Below, piece after piece: positions 15,201 to 20,960 of a stretch of 26,422 bases of DNA. Below the pieces are notes generated by a model that was not told where the DNA came from, ran no database searches, and was given only the letters and a program-made list of their open reading frames with translations. The stretch lies in IMG/VR virus record IMGVR_UViG_3300032285_001719, positions 1 through 26,422 of that record; one strand, written 5' to 3'. The position numbers and the translations under genes were made by a program. Source of the DNA: a virus. How positions within the stretch are numbered: position 1 is the stretch's first letter; every line of letters starts with the position of its first letter.

Positions 15201-16521
15201 CAACATTTTTTGTTAGAGTTTGAATATCAATTTGCTCACCTAATTTATTTTTTTGTTCAGTATAAAGCTCTACTAATTTTTTACCATGTTCAGTTGATAT
15301 ATCAATTTTTCCTATTAACTTATCAAAGTTTTTATAAGAATCTAATATTTTAGAATTGTATTCTTCCTGTGTTATTTTGTTATCTAAAAGTTCTCTCTTA
15401 GAAGATATTAATTGTTGTTCTACATTTATATAAGCTGATGCTGTATTTTCCGCTTGGTCTTTTAATTCTTTTTGGGTTTCCGGTATACTAACCATAGCCG
15501 TACCAATATCATCAACATTTTTTTTAATTTGCTCTTGCCTTACTTTAACTAGCTCCGATATTTCCGAATGTTTTTCAAACCCAGATGTTATTTTATTTAC
15601 TTCGCTATTTAGACTGCTAAATCCTTTTATCCTATCTGTTTCTGTTTTCTTTAATAAAGTTTCTATGTCAACTAATTTTCCTATAAAATCACGTTGATTT
15701 TTATATTCATCTGATAGTTTCTGTCCTTCTTCTGTTGACGTATCAATTTTTTGTATTAACTTATCAAAGTTTTTATAAGAATCAACAACATTTACAGCAA
15801 ATTCTTCTTGACTTATTTTATTATCTTCAAGATCTTGTTTAGATGATAATATTGATGTATTTAAGTTTTTATAAGCAGTATTGGTAGCGGACGATTGCTC
15901 GTTTAACTGAGATTGCGTTTCTCCAAGTCCAGATACTATATTTGATATACTTTCTAAACTCTTTTTATGTTCTATGGTAAGTAATAATGTTTCATTTTCT
16001 ATATTTTTATACTTACCACTATTTGAAAATATACTTGAAGTTATTGCATCCAATTCATCCGTTTCTTCTACGGTTTGCTTTATAGAAGCAACTCTATCAT
16101 TTTCTTTTGTTTGAATTTGTTCTAAACTTTCTTGTGATTTAGTTAAATTTGTATAACTATCCTCATATTGTTTAATGACATCTCTTGCAGCCTGAACATC
16201 TGCTCTGTTTGCATCTGCTACCCGTTTCTTTAAATCAATACTTTTATTAAGATTGTCTAATTTTTTAGCTTCATCTGCACTCAATTCTCTATCTAAAGCT
16301 AATAAATTAAGTTGCTCTTGCTCTTCTTTATCTAAGGCATCTTTATTTTGCTTATGTATATCTAATACAATCCTAGCATTTTCTACTTCATCTTTTTGCT
16401 TATTGACTATTTCTTGCGCTTCGGCAACAACTTTCTTAGCGGATTCAATTTCTTGCTCATATCCGTTATTTTTTTTATCTGCGGCCGGACCTTTTGGTTT
16501 TTTTGGAGATTTATTAGCCAA
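9229..16521 (-). CDS. Giant tail tape measure protein
   Basis: This 2430-residue protein is far longer than T4 gp29 (about 590). The first 800 residues are charged coiled coil with 147-residue tandem repeats (separate entry). Next comes a typical tape measure core rich in Ala/Gly/Gln (for example AGAMSTAAAATGKMPTGKAA and TLLGEQVDLSEVRAKFAEGD). Hydrophobic segments follow (IVGTLGLVGIGATAYAA and a long Gly/Val stretch near IPVIGNVVGGVVGGIVGAAV). Then there is a Pro/Thr/Ala/Gly linker and Asn/Thr-rich low complexity. The protein spans the tail tube and sets its length; the hydrophobic part may insert into the host membrane during ejection. The start is TTG (16519-16521): an in-frame TAA lies three codons upstream and no ATG follows for hundreds of codons. 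It is preceded by the chaperone candidates and the 86-residue gene. Confidence 0.92.
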   Translation of the reverse strand: MANKSPKKPKGPAADKKNNGYEQEIESAKKVVAEAQEIVNKQKDEVENARIVLDIHKQNKDALDKEEQEQLNLLALDRELSADEAKKLDNLNKSIDLKKRVADANRADVQAARDVIKQYEDSYTNLTKSQESLEQIQTKENDRVASIKQTVEETDELDAITSSIFSNSGKYKNIENETLLLTIEHKKSLESISNIVSGLGETQSQLNEQSSATNTAYKNLNTSILSSKQDLEDNKISQEEFAVNVVDSYKNFDKLIQKIDTSTEEGQKLSDEYKNQRDFIGKLVDIETLLKKTETDRIKGFSSLNSEVNKITSGFEKHSEISELVKVRQEQIKKNVDDIGTAMVSIPETQKELKDQAENTASAYINVEQQLISSKRELLDNKITQEEYNSKILDSYKNFDKLIGKIDISTEHGKKLVELYTEQKNKLGEQIDIQTLTKNVEASRIKGYTELNQAISTITNGLNQHKELSEVVNSRQEEIKSNINDISSSISKIPENQKELKEQAENTASAYINVEQTLLSSKKELLNNKITQDEYNSSILDAYKSFDKVIQSIDTSTDSGKELVKLYTEQKQKLGEQIDIQNLTKNVEISRIDGLKNLNQIMDSITSDYKEQQKLSEIVNARQESIKTTINSIGQLSSVIPKNQKELKSQVDAASTGYVDMEYSILNANKQLAEGKINLEEYNKIILQSDEDFEKLISKIDTSTNEGKELVKTFTNARNSMQSFVGAAKKSKKQMEGLESVIDEIGSSGIPGINELGNVIKKLANKDVPGAKMAFVGLMAAVGALATKYFAAPWQVDIEMKNERISNQIDALRQAGVIQVEFEAKSNMTNALQQLQQNGGGGVGEITNVVGKAGEKLKKSAKDVSLTDLYKLKEYEKLDLEIAQQEKESAVDIGNIRNKLNLETAKSKLDNEEEILKLQNDASFAAERAANSFSASMKQAAAQFRAASKTALFGNKLGGVGYGAAQLQMAGISAEKIAGAMSTAAAATGKMPTGKAAADMAIMAERTGQSVESIAQINEYFQRTDKVSADVAMNMQEGMRAMADNAGISLSNLMTEVAAASKEALGYQIKSGPALAKQVAYAQSLGVSFGDVAKAGKNMVMNYKDSIKAEMQLSTLLGEQVDLSEVRAKFAEGDTEGALKSLQAQGLNPEDMDMFQQEALSQALGGMDLSSLQKISQNKGAEVGPLKQGKAGAANQDYLKRNVAAQSVLNTEQAQISAQQAILDAQTSQKVLENFLADKGGKLQDIRKRQIEQEINQLKNEIDQRKKKIDVSLDQELVARQRFIDELGMAYDALLKNAETSNPLIKKAAAEQKQLEVTKGFSENILTAVGGGASVLTGNYLKNKFFKSAGQKTTESVEKTALKTGEQKVGQSFLKEGEVQLEETVTKKFVQSSEVALEEGLEKGFLKGGNIYTKAIVGTLGLVGIGATAYAASGGGDKVPTPDEYAAAVAQDQQQQQTVVTQSTPDANLMAANSSEMQSGFSNLCSCVGALAKPLDQLQMLSKIQKIMASNTKYSQLMAQATAATKKAGMIGAGVSGVATGVGELAANTVIKTLEFGGTKLAQNAGFEGMKDMLKTLIGQSSKQVGKQALTETAEVATMQAGKNVATEVGENALAQSGKNITVEIAEDSLIQAGKTMATEVGEDVAVNVAKSSLGSTLKSSLFSGTAVGGMGLGIGGAVLSGFGDMEKKLAEMNGDMGQLNTGRWLDVAGKAATYASYGLVLGSAIPVIGNVVGGVVGGIVGAAVGIFDNFFSSQSEEEERRVKEMEEAKRKAEENKAAFENLIAINKSVDTRLALDQQTNDRLATIAGDEPTWRESVLAQLIEATRFLQMILFKDTLGDGVMVGGQKVTYSETAATFDKSKQIGAEKLGIMQQYSDRQLKILEAQNNIDNTGKITKGEYTGKTYAEMIKGMGVQNFELADISQKQKTNAMASAKQSQMAAEKEQQAVTTARQSMNEKQIAIFDAYKNMDATAFTEYKKTNKVSESQVKNVINTATKNLQGTGVTLTQGMKSLTGAQVPAGTTTPTGTVVAGTPAATPAGTVVVTPGAPQATPAGGVVPAGGAAPAAGATAGSTEATLKLIQTQADTRGILMYTLMQAMNTTLQSMNTNLVTLISWVETGKQNQFALMNSKLDSMMTWFDTSHTNNFTSMNEKFDKVIEIMQSPTTNLKEEKNTTSQSVTNLGTTAAATANNKTVGTTNLGNAAAITNLGNVAGATANNKSATVNNTTGGLANLAKNATSVGIGSQILNQSKTTNGGTTNAGGSFGSAISTLANQLQTQTQNVLANTVNIQSNDKQANPGKPLGVASMIGASAANVTKTNTNEKLEELQSENNSIEKAENNKLIDINGNAQRVIARADKIATYAMSTDNSMKNLNLQVKQLVAINEGIQKLIDASVAGTEGRIKLMIDGKPVMRMIQRREDNNKGQDAGT
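11581..11724 (-). repeat. Three 16-residue tandem repeats in the tape measure
   Basis: Three consecutive 48-bp units encode QAGKNVATEVGENALA, QSGKNITVEIAEDSLI and QAGKTMATEVGEDVAV. Gln-x-Gly-Lys heads each unit and Glu-x-x/Ala-Glu follows. They sit just N-terminal to the longest hydrophobic Gly/Val stretch, so they may form an amphipathic helix next to a membrane-active segment. That role is inference. Confidence 0.75.
14385..15990 (-). repeat. Four copies of a 147-residue (441-bp) tandem repeat in the tape measure
   Basis: The landmark FDKLIQKIDTSTEEG recurs at residues 252, 399, 546 and 693 (FDKLIGKIDIST, FDKVIQSIDTST, FEKLISKIDTST), exactly 147 residues apart each time. Copies 2 and 3 are closest, sharing KELK.QAENTASAYINVEQ, LGEQIDIQ.LTKNVE and SSK.ELL.NKITQ. 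The nucleotide sequence also repeats at these places. The first and last copies are more diverged and incomplete at their outer edges. The repeats are alpha-helical and charged, as expected for tape measure coiled coil. Confidence 0.88.
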
Positions 16522-16540
16522 TGTGTATTAAGTTTTTTAT

Positions 16541-16801
16541 TTAGACTTCCTTTAATCCATATTTTTTTATCATATCATCAACCTCTTTGGTATCTAATCC
16601 AAATTTTTCTAAGCTACGTTTCTGGTCCCACATTTGTTTTGATAATTTTTCATCATAATCGGTCCATAAATCGGCTAATTTCGGGTCAGCTTTTCTTAAA
16701 CGCTTTAACCAATCGCTTTCTGTTCCGTTGGATTTAGCTCTAAAAAAACTTCTAAAAAAATCAACAAGTCCACTTTCTTTTACTAATATTCTTTTGCGCA
16801 T
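16541..16801 (-). CDS. Small conserved protein before the tape measure
   Basis: I place the start at ATG 16801 (MRKRILVKESGLVDFF), giving 86 residues. An upstream in-frame ATG at 16837 adds only MFIFIHKHNTVI, which overlaps the ATATTTATA element at 16823-16831. The protein is charged and helical, with DFFRSFFRAKSNG, WLKRLRKADPKLADLW and DTKEVDDMIKKYGL. I recall similar short proteins in related phages, but none with known function. Position between the gp51-like ORF and the tape measure hints at tail assembly. The C-terminal helix-turn-helix look (LEKFGLDTKEVDDMIKKYG) may be coincidental. Confidence 0.65.
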   Translation of the reverse strand: MRKRILVKESGLVDFFRSFFRAKSNGTESDWLKRLRKADPKLADLWTDYDEKLSKQMWDQKRSLEKFGLDTKEVDDMIKKYGLKEV

Positions 16802-16822
16802 AATTACAGTATTATGTTTATG

Positions 16823-16831
16823 TATAAATAT
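16823..16831 (-). promoter_or_regulatory. ATATTTATA element before the 86-residue gene
   Basis: The minus strand reads TATATTTATAC between the gp51-like stop (16846) and ATG 16801, leaving 21 nt to the start. The spacing matches that of the tail tube gene (23 nt) and supports the shorter start for the downstream protein. Confidence 0.4.
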
Positions 16832-16845
16832 AAACATTAATTAAA

Positions 16846-17064
16846 TTATCTTCTTCTAATTTTTGATGTAGAGTTGCTTGTAGAACGAACTTTTTCTATT
16901 TCAGCTTTTTCATCTTCTTTTGTTTTCAAAAGCTCGCGCCAATAAAATTCTCGTAGTTTAATTGGCATGTAATATAGATCATGCCAATTAAATCCACCAT
17001 TGGCGAAGTACATCATTTGAAAAATCTTTTGATGTAAAACTACTGAATAATTAGTCGGCAGGGT
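16846..17064 (-). CDS. gp51-like / tail-chaperone C-terminal segment, probably reached by frameshift
   Basis: This segment reads TLPTNYSVVLHQKIFQMMYF, then ANGGFNWHDLYYMPIKLREF, YWRELL and a Lys/Glu-rich tail. I recognise the 'GGF...D.Y.MPI.LR.FY...L' pattern from small T4-like proteins placed after gp26, where T4 has gp51 (baseplate hub assembly). The frame is open up to 17133, but residues before 17064 are only the gp26-like gene read out of frame. A free-standing product would start at ATG 17016 (56 residues) and lose the VVLHQKIFQ helix. The helix looks like part of the fold, so I prefer a shift at the T7 run at 17065-17071. That would fuse 72 residues onto the gp26-like protein, as in G/GT tail chaperones of other long-tailed phages. 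Confidence 0.6.
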   Translation of the reverse strand, partial: TLPTNYSVVLHQKIFQMMYFANGGFNWHDLYYMPIKLREFYWRELLKTKEDEKAEIEKVRSTSNSTSKIRRR

Positions 17065-17893
17065 AAAAAAAGTCAACCCCAAATGGTATACGAAGAGCCT
17101 CCGTTTCTCCCGTAAAAGGTGATGTATACTCAAAACTTAAGTCTAAATCGGGAGTCATTTTTGATATATGTTTTCTCAAAGCTTTTGAATCTCCTGCCAA
17201 TAGTCTATTTGATACAAAATTACTAATATGCCCAAATTCACGATTACCTCCAACTTCTACAATAACTCGTCTATATCTAGCTGTGATTTCGTTTCCACTT
17301 TTTAACATTTTTTGGCTGGCCTCTATATCTTTATTGATAATAGATTCATCGCCATGCGTTAATAGTTTGAATTTTATTGGAGTTTTTGAAATTGGCAATT
17401 CAAAATCATATTCATTTTTTCTATTCAGTAATGATTCATCTATTTCTTTTATTTTAATTTTAGATAAATCAATTACAGTTTCAACAGGTTCTTTTTCTTC
17501 TGGATCATTTATGGTAACATTATATTCCGGTCCAAATGCCAATAGTCTTGATGATACTAATATTGCATTTTTATCACCAATTAATAAATCATTAACATTT
17601 ACGCCTTCTTCAACTACGATTGATTCAAGTAATTTATCGAGCTGAATACCCTTTCTGATTAAGTTTGTAGAAGTTAAAATATCTTCTTCTTTGGCTGTCA
17701 TTAACTTAATTGTAATTTCTCCCTTAGATAGTGGATTACTTTCCGGATAACATAGACCTTTTGAAGGTAGACTAATTACTTCCGTTGGGAATGGGTAAGA
17801 TTTTTGTGTTACAGGTGATTGATATTCTTCATTTGATTGAGTTGGTGCAATACCTCTAGTAACTTGCTTTTTTTCTGCTGTAGCTTGTTCCAT
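17051..17893 (-). CDS. gp26-like baseplate / tail-assembly protein (T4 baseplate family)
   Basis: This 280-residue protein contains VISLPSKGLCYPESNPLSKG (39-58), ITIKLMTAKEEDILTS (60-75) and KGIQLDKLLESIV (81-93), and ends with LRIPFGVDFFYPAD. I recognise this order from the T4 gp26-type baseplate protein family (the PSKG..YP..NPL..G signature and the closing hydrophobic 'FF.P'). In T4, gp26 is counted as a baseplate hub component. The position upstream of the tape measure, and an overlapping small ORF in another frame, are the hallmarks of tail-assembly chaperones in other phages. The first 30 residues are Gln/Thr-rich and probably disordered. No clear promoter was found in front, although a terminator precedes the gene, so an unrecognised promoter or read-through is needed. 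Confidence 0.7.
   Translation of the reverse strand: MEQATAEKKQVTRGIAPTQSNEEYQSPVTQKSYPFPTEVISLPSKGLCYPESNPLSKGEITIKLMTAKEEDILTSTNLIRKGIQLDKLLESIVVEEGVNVNDLLIGDKNAILVSSRLLAFGPEYNVTINDPEEKEPVETVIDLSKIKIKEIDESLLNRKNEYDFELPISKTPIKFKLLTHGDESIINKDIEASQKMLKSGNEITARYRRVIVEVGGNREFGHISNFVSNRLLAGDSKALRKHISKMTPDLDLSFEYTSPFTGETEALRIPFGVDFFYPAD
17063..17071 (-). other. Candidate programmed frameshift site (T7 run)
   Basis: In the gp26 frame the minus strand reads GAC TTT TTT TAC CCT GCC GAC TAA. The seven T lie at 17065-17071, four codons before the stop. The gp51-like frame is reached by a +1 (or equivalent -2) slip: GAC TTT TTT, skip T, ACC CTG CCG ACT. A standard -1 heptamer is not present. Both chaperone shift types (+1 and -2) are known from other phages. 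Confidence 0.45.
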
Positions 17894-17953
17894 AATAATA
17901 ACTTTTGTTTTTAAATTATAACTTTGTGTTTAATTATATATATAAGGTTTTTT

Positions 17954-17991
17954 AAAAAACAAAAGGAATCCACATAAAGCGGATTCCTTTT
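17954..17991 (-). terminator. Rho-independent terminator after the tail tube gene
   Basis: AAAAGGAATCC (17961-17971) and GGATTCCTTTT (17981-17991) form a perfect 11-bp stem with a 9-base loop. On the minus strand the stem is followed by GTTTTTT (17954-17960). It starts about 20 bases after the tail tube stop codon and would end the sheath-tube transcript before the gp26-like gene. Confidence 0.88.
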
Positions 17992-18012
17992 ATTATTTTA
18001 TTTCGTCTACGA

Positions 18013-18501
18013 TTAGTATTCGAGGATAGCGTAGTCTATTGAAAGCGTCAGTTCTACTGAAACTGGGTCATTACCACTCCAATCCAACTCACCGAAGTTT
18101 GCTGAGGTTATGAATGCACCTTTCAATGTCCATTGCTCTACTTTATCACCAACTGGTCCAAGTACGAATATGTTTACATCTTTCTTATAGAATGCTGCAT
18201 ATCCATCTCTACCGGTCAAAGATTCGTGCGATTGACGAACCCAGTCCATTACCATTTGTGCTCCAGATGGAACAATCGGGTCATAAAGAGTGATATTAAC
18301 ATCATCCCAAGTTGATTTTCCCTTAATTTTTCTTTTAAGGTTGATGTGGTCAAGTTCTACGGGTTCAGATGTGAATGTAGGTCTTGCTGCGGTCTTAATA
18401 ACATAAGACTCTATACCGTCTATCTCCATAATGAACCTGTTGCTAAGCTTCGGTTCAAAATTTTTATAGAACATTTTGTCAAACTCTAATATTTCTGGCA
18501 T
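18013..18501 (-). CDS. gp19: Tail tube protein (gp19-like)
   Basis: The 162 residues match the length and pattern of T4 gp19-type tube proteins. They include FYKNFEPKLSNRFIMEIDGI, SYVIKTAARPTF, SEPVELDHINLKRKIKGKS, WDDVNITLYDPI, a helix MVMDWVRQSHESLTG, and closing strands GAFITSANFGELDWSG and PVSVELTLSIDYAILEY. The protein stacks as hexameric rings to form the inner tube. It follows the sheath gene by 47 bases, the conserved order in contractile-tailed phages, and is followed by a strong terminator. An ATATTTATA element lies 23 nt upstream, which could give extra, separate expression of this abundant protein. Confidence 0.93.
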   Translation of the reverse strand: MPEILEFDKMFYKNFEPKLSNRFIMEIDGIESYVIKTAARPTFTSEPVELDHINLKRKIKGKSTWDDVNITLYDPIVPSGAQMVMDWVRQSHESLTGRDGYAAFYKKDVNIFVLGPVGDKVEQWTLKGAFITSANFGELDWSGNDPVSVELTLSIDYAILEY

Positions 18502-18524
18502 TTTACTTTATTTTAATTGTTTTA

Positions 18525-18533
18525 TATAAATAT
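18525..18533 (-). promoter_or_regulatory. ATATTTATA element before the tail tube gene
   Basis: The minus strand reads CAATATTTATATAAAAC in the sheath-tube gap, 23 nt before ATG 18501. It is one of seven copies of the nonamer in the window and lies in one of the most highly expressed regions expected in a phage. Confidence 0.4.
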
Positions 18534-18548
18534 TGTTATTTTATTTTT

Positions 18549-20828
18549 TTATCCACCAAAACTTGCTCCAGTCGGTAAAATGTTGAAATCAATTTGGATA
18601 AATTCCGCCGTCTTCGTTGGTTGTAAGTAGATAGAACCATTCAAGAAGTTTCTATCAATCGTATCAGGCGTATTATTTGAAGCGTCCATTACCACTTTGA
18701 AAGCGTAAAGACCTTGTCTTTGTTGGATGCTCTCCAAATAAGGATTAACAATGTTTAAGAAGCGGTTTCTAGTAGTAGAAGTATTTTGTTCAAATATCAA
18801 ATATCTTGAAGTTGAAGCGATATACTTTCTAACAGTCAATAACAATCTACGAACATTAATTCTATCCAATGCAGATGGTTTATCTTGCAAAGTCTTTTGT
18901 CCGAATACTACGATACCTTGTCCAGGGAATTGTACGATTGGATTTACTTTAGCTTCATAAAGATTATCTCTATCAGCCTGAGTCAATCTACTCAATACTG
19001 CAACTGCTCCGTTCAAACCACCACGATTCAAACCTGCTGGTGCGAACCATTCTGCTGCTACTCTATCGTTAGCTGCGAAAACTGCTGGCATCAAAACAGA
19101 AGGTGGAATAGCGATTAATTTGTTTGTATTAACATCCACAGTCTTAATCCAAGGATAGTACATAGCTGCGTAGTTAGAATCTACAGATGCTGCTTGGTCT
19201 TTTGCTTCTGCAATATCACCACTATATGAAGTACCATCAATTACATAGAAAGAATCTGCTCTATCAGTTACCAAATCAAGTGCTTTATCAACGAGTTCAG
19301 AATGATATTCTTTATTCAAACCTGGAGTTACTAACATTTGAATGTCGTACTGGTCAGAAGAAAGTGCTGAGAATTGACGAAGATAAGCTACTGAACCAGA
19401 TGATGTAAGGGTTGCACAATTCAAACCTTGTGTATTTGAACCATCATCTTTCATATCTTTACCTTTCAAAATAGGAATTACAGGAGATTGTCCGTCAAAA
19501 CCTTCTTGGAATGCGATTAAGATATTTCTTTTTGCAACATCAGTTGCTAATGATCCGATAGGAGATAATCCAGAAACCGTATCTAATGAATAAGCCACAT
19601 TAGAACCTGAACAATATACATATGAACCCGAAATTGCATCATATGTTGCAGGAATTGCGTTACAATAGAATAAATTATCAGAGTTGCCTTCTAAATCAAT
19701 ACCACCATATTGAATAGCTGATGGAGTTGTGAAAGTTGCTACTGGAACTAAAGCTGCGATAGCCGCAGATGCTGATACAGGTAATTTATAAGCATCGTGT
19801 GCGAATGGTATAGCTTGAACAGGAATGTTTTCAGATACCAAAGTATTATCTCTTTCAGCATTTACAAGTCTAACATACTTTGATTTGTTTACCCAATCAC
19901 CAGTTTCAGTTGCTCTACCTGCTGCATCAAATGTAAGATGTCTATCACCAATTACTCTATAAATGTAGTTTGGAGAAGATGGGTCAAGGTTCACATTAGA
20001 ATAAGTTTCCAATGCATTTCTTCTTCTATTGGTGTCATTGAATGCTCTTACAGTTACAGTGAAAGTACCATAATTTGTAGCTTGTGATGAACCTGCTGGC
20101 TTAATGTTTGAAATACCAATTTTAATTTTTGTATTTGCTGCATTACCTGCTCCGATTGTTTCAAAACGGAAAAGATTATATCTTAATCCAGAAATTAATT
20201 GAGATTGAATGTAAGGAGTTTTAGCTTCTTGTGCATCAAACTTAAATTCTTGGTCTGGTAAAGTTACAGCTGCTACACTTCCTGTTCCCAAAGCTGCTGC
20301 TTTAACACCAAAATACTTGTAAGAATAAGCTGCTTTGTTACCACGTGGGTCAGAACCTAAAACTGCTTCAATGTTATTAACTGCGGTTGGAACTACAGAT
20401 GCTGAAATTTGTAATCCAGATCCTGAAATTACAAAATTACCTGCCCCATCATTTCCACTAACAGAACCATTAAAGGTCTGCCCTACTGTCGTACTAAATA
20501 CGATAGCAACAGATTGTGTAGCTGATCCAGATACAACCAACATTGTTGGAGTTTTTTCAACATATCCACCTACACCGGCTACTCTACAAACTGTAGCTGC
20601 GCCAGCTTCTTTTAGATATTTTTGAACTGCGATAGGTGTGTAATAAGTGTCATCAACTGTCCCAAACATATTTTCAAATTCTACTTGGGTGTTAACGAGA
20701 GTTGGAACCAATGGTCCTTCTTTGAATGGACCTACGAATGCTGTACCTATGCTTGCCACACCTTGTTGCAAGAACGATAAGTCATTCTCCTTGGTAAATA
20801 CGCCGGGTGATACTATTTTCTCTGCCAT
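18549..20828 (-). CDS. gp18: Tail sheath protein (gp18-like)
   Basis: This 759-residue protein has a typical sheath N-terminus (IVSPGVFTKENDLSFLQQGV, AFVGPFKEGP, YTPIAVQKYLKEAGAATVCR). It also has the conserved C-terminal domain: RRLLLTVRKYIASTSRYLIF, then RNRFLNIVNPYLESIQQRQG, then NDTP-like NNTPDTIDRN and IYLQPTKTAEFIQIDFNI. The N- and C-terminal parts form the inner ring that attaches to the tube and joins neighbouring subunits. The middle (about 90-500) is a variable surface insertion, making it slightly longer than T4 gp18. Contraction drives the tube through the host envelope. Locally the gene is G+C-richer than the tape measure, as is common for highly expressed genes. Confidence 0.95.
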   Translation of the reverse strand: MAEKIVSPGVFTKENDLSFLQQGVASIGTAFVGPFKEGPLVPTLVNTQVEFENMFGTVDDTYYTPIAVQKYLKEAGAATVCRVAGVGGYVEKTPTMLVVSGSATQSVAIVFSTTVGQTFNGSVSGNDGAGNFVISGSGLQISASVVPTAVNNIEAVLGSDPRGNKAAYSYKYFGVKAAALGTGSVAAVTLPDQEFKFDAQEAKTPYIQSQLISGLRYNLFRFETIGAGNAANTKIKIGISNIKPAGSSQATNYGTFTVTVRAFNDTNRRRNALETYSNVNLDPSSPNYIYRVIGDRHLTFDAAGRATETGDWVNKSKYVRLVNAERDNTLVSENIPVQAIPFAHDAYKLPVSASAAIAALVPVATFTTPSAIQYGGIDLEGNSDNLFYCNAIPATYDAISGSYVYCSGSNVAYSLDTVSGLSPIGSLATDVAKRNILIAFQEGFDGQSPVIPILKGKDMKDDGSNTQGLNCATLTSSGSVAYLRQFSALSSDQYDIQMLVTPGLNKEYHSELVDKALDLVTDRADSFYVIDGTSYSGDIAEAKDQAASVDSNYAAMYYPWIKTVDVNTNKLIAIPPSVLMPAVFAANDRVAAEWFAPAGLNRGGLNGAVAVLSRLTQADRDNLYEAKVNPIVQFPGQGIVVFGQKTLQDKPSALDRINVRRLLLTVRKYIASTSRYLIFEQNTSTTRNRFLNIVNPYLESIQQRQGLYAFKVVMDASNNTPDTIDRNFLNGSIYLQPTKTAEFIQIDFNILPTGASFGG

Positions 20829-20861
20829 TGTTTAAATTGTTTTTTAATTATGAAATTTGTC

Positions 20862-20870
20862 TATAAATAT
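20862..20870 (-). promoter_or_regulatory. ATATTTATA element and possible promoter before the sheath gene
   Basis: The 132-base gap before the sheath gene carries TATATTTATAG on the minus strand, 33 nt before ATG 20828. The octamer TATATTTA (20864-20871) follows a TTG (20888-20890) by 16 bases, close to host promoter spacing. This is the copy best placed to be a true promoter. The rest of the gap is A/T-rich with no ORF. Confidence 0.45.
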
Positions 20871-20960
20871 AATTTAAAAAACCAAAACAATGATTATTGG
20901 ATAAATGGTATTAAATATTTTAAAAAATGTTCGGGAATTTTCTTTTAGGGGAAAGAAATT

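Noticed and set aside
16396-16737. Plus-strand open frame of 113 residues
   Set aside because: It is antisense to the tape measure start and the 86-residue gene, and its composition (Phe/Ile/Leu-rich) is that of a shadow frame.
16802-16837. ATG 16837 as start of the small gene before the tape measure
   Set aside because: The added segment (MFIFIHKHNTVI) overlaps the ATATTTATA element and looks noncoding; MRKRILVKES at 16801 is a better N-terminus.
17065-17133. ATG 17133 as the true start of the gp51-like protein
   Set aside because: The first 23 residues are only the gp26-like gene read out of frame and look unlike the conserved part. I favour a frameshift, or ATG 17016.
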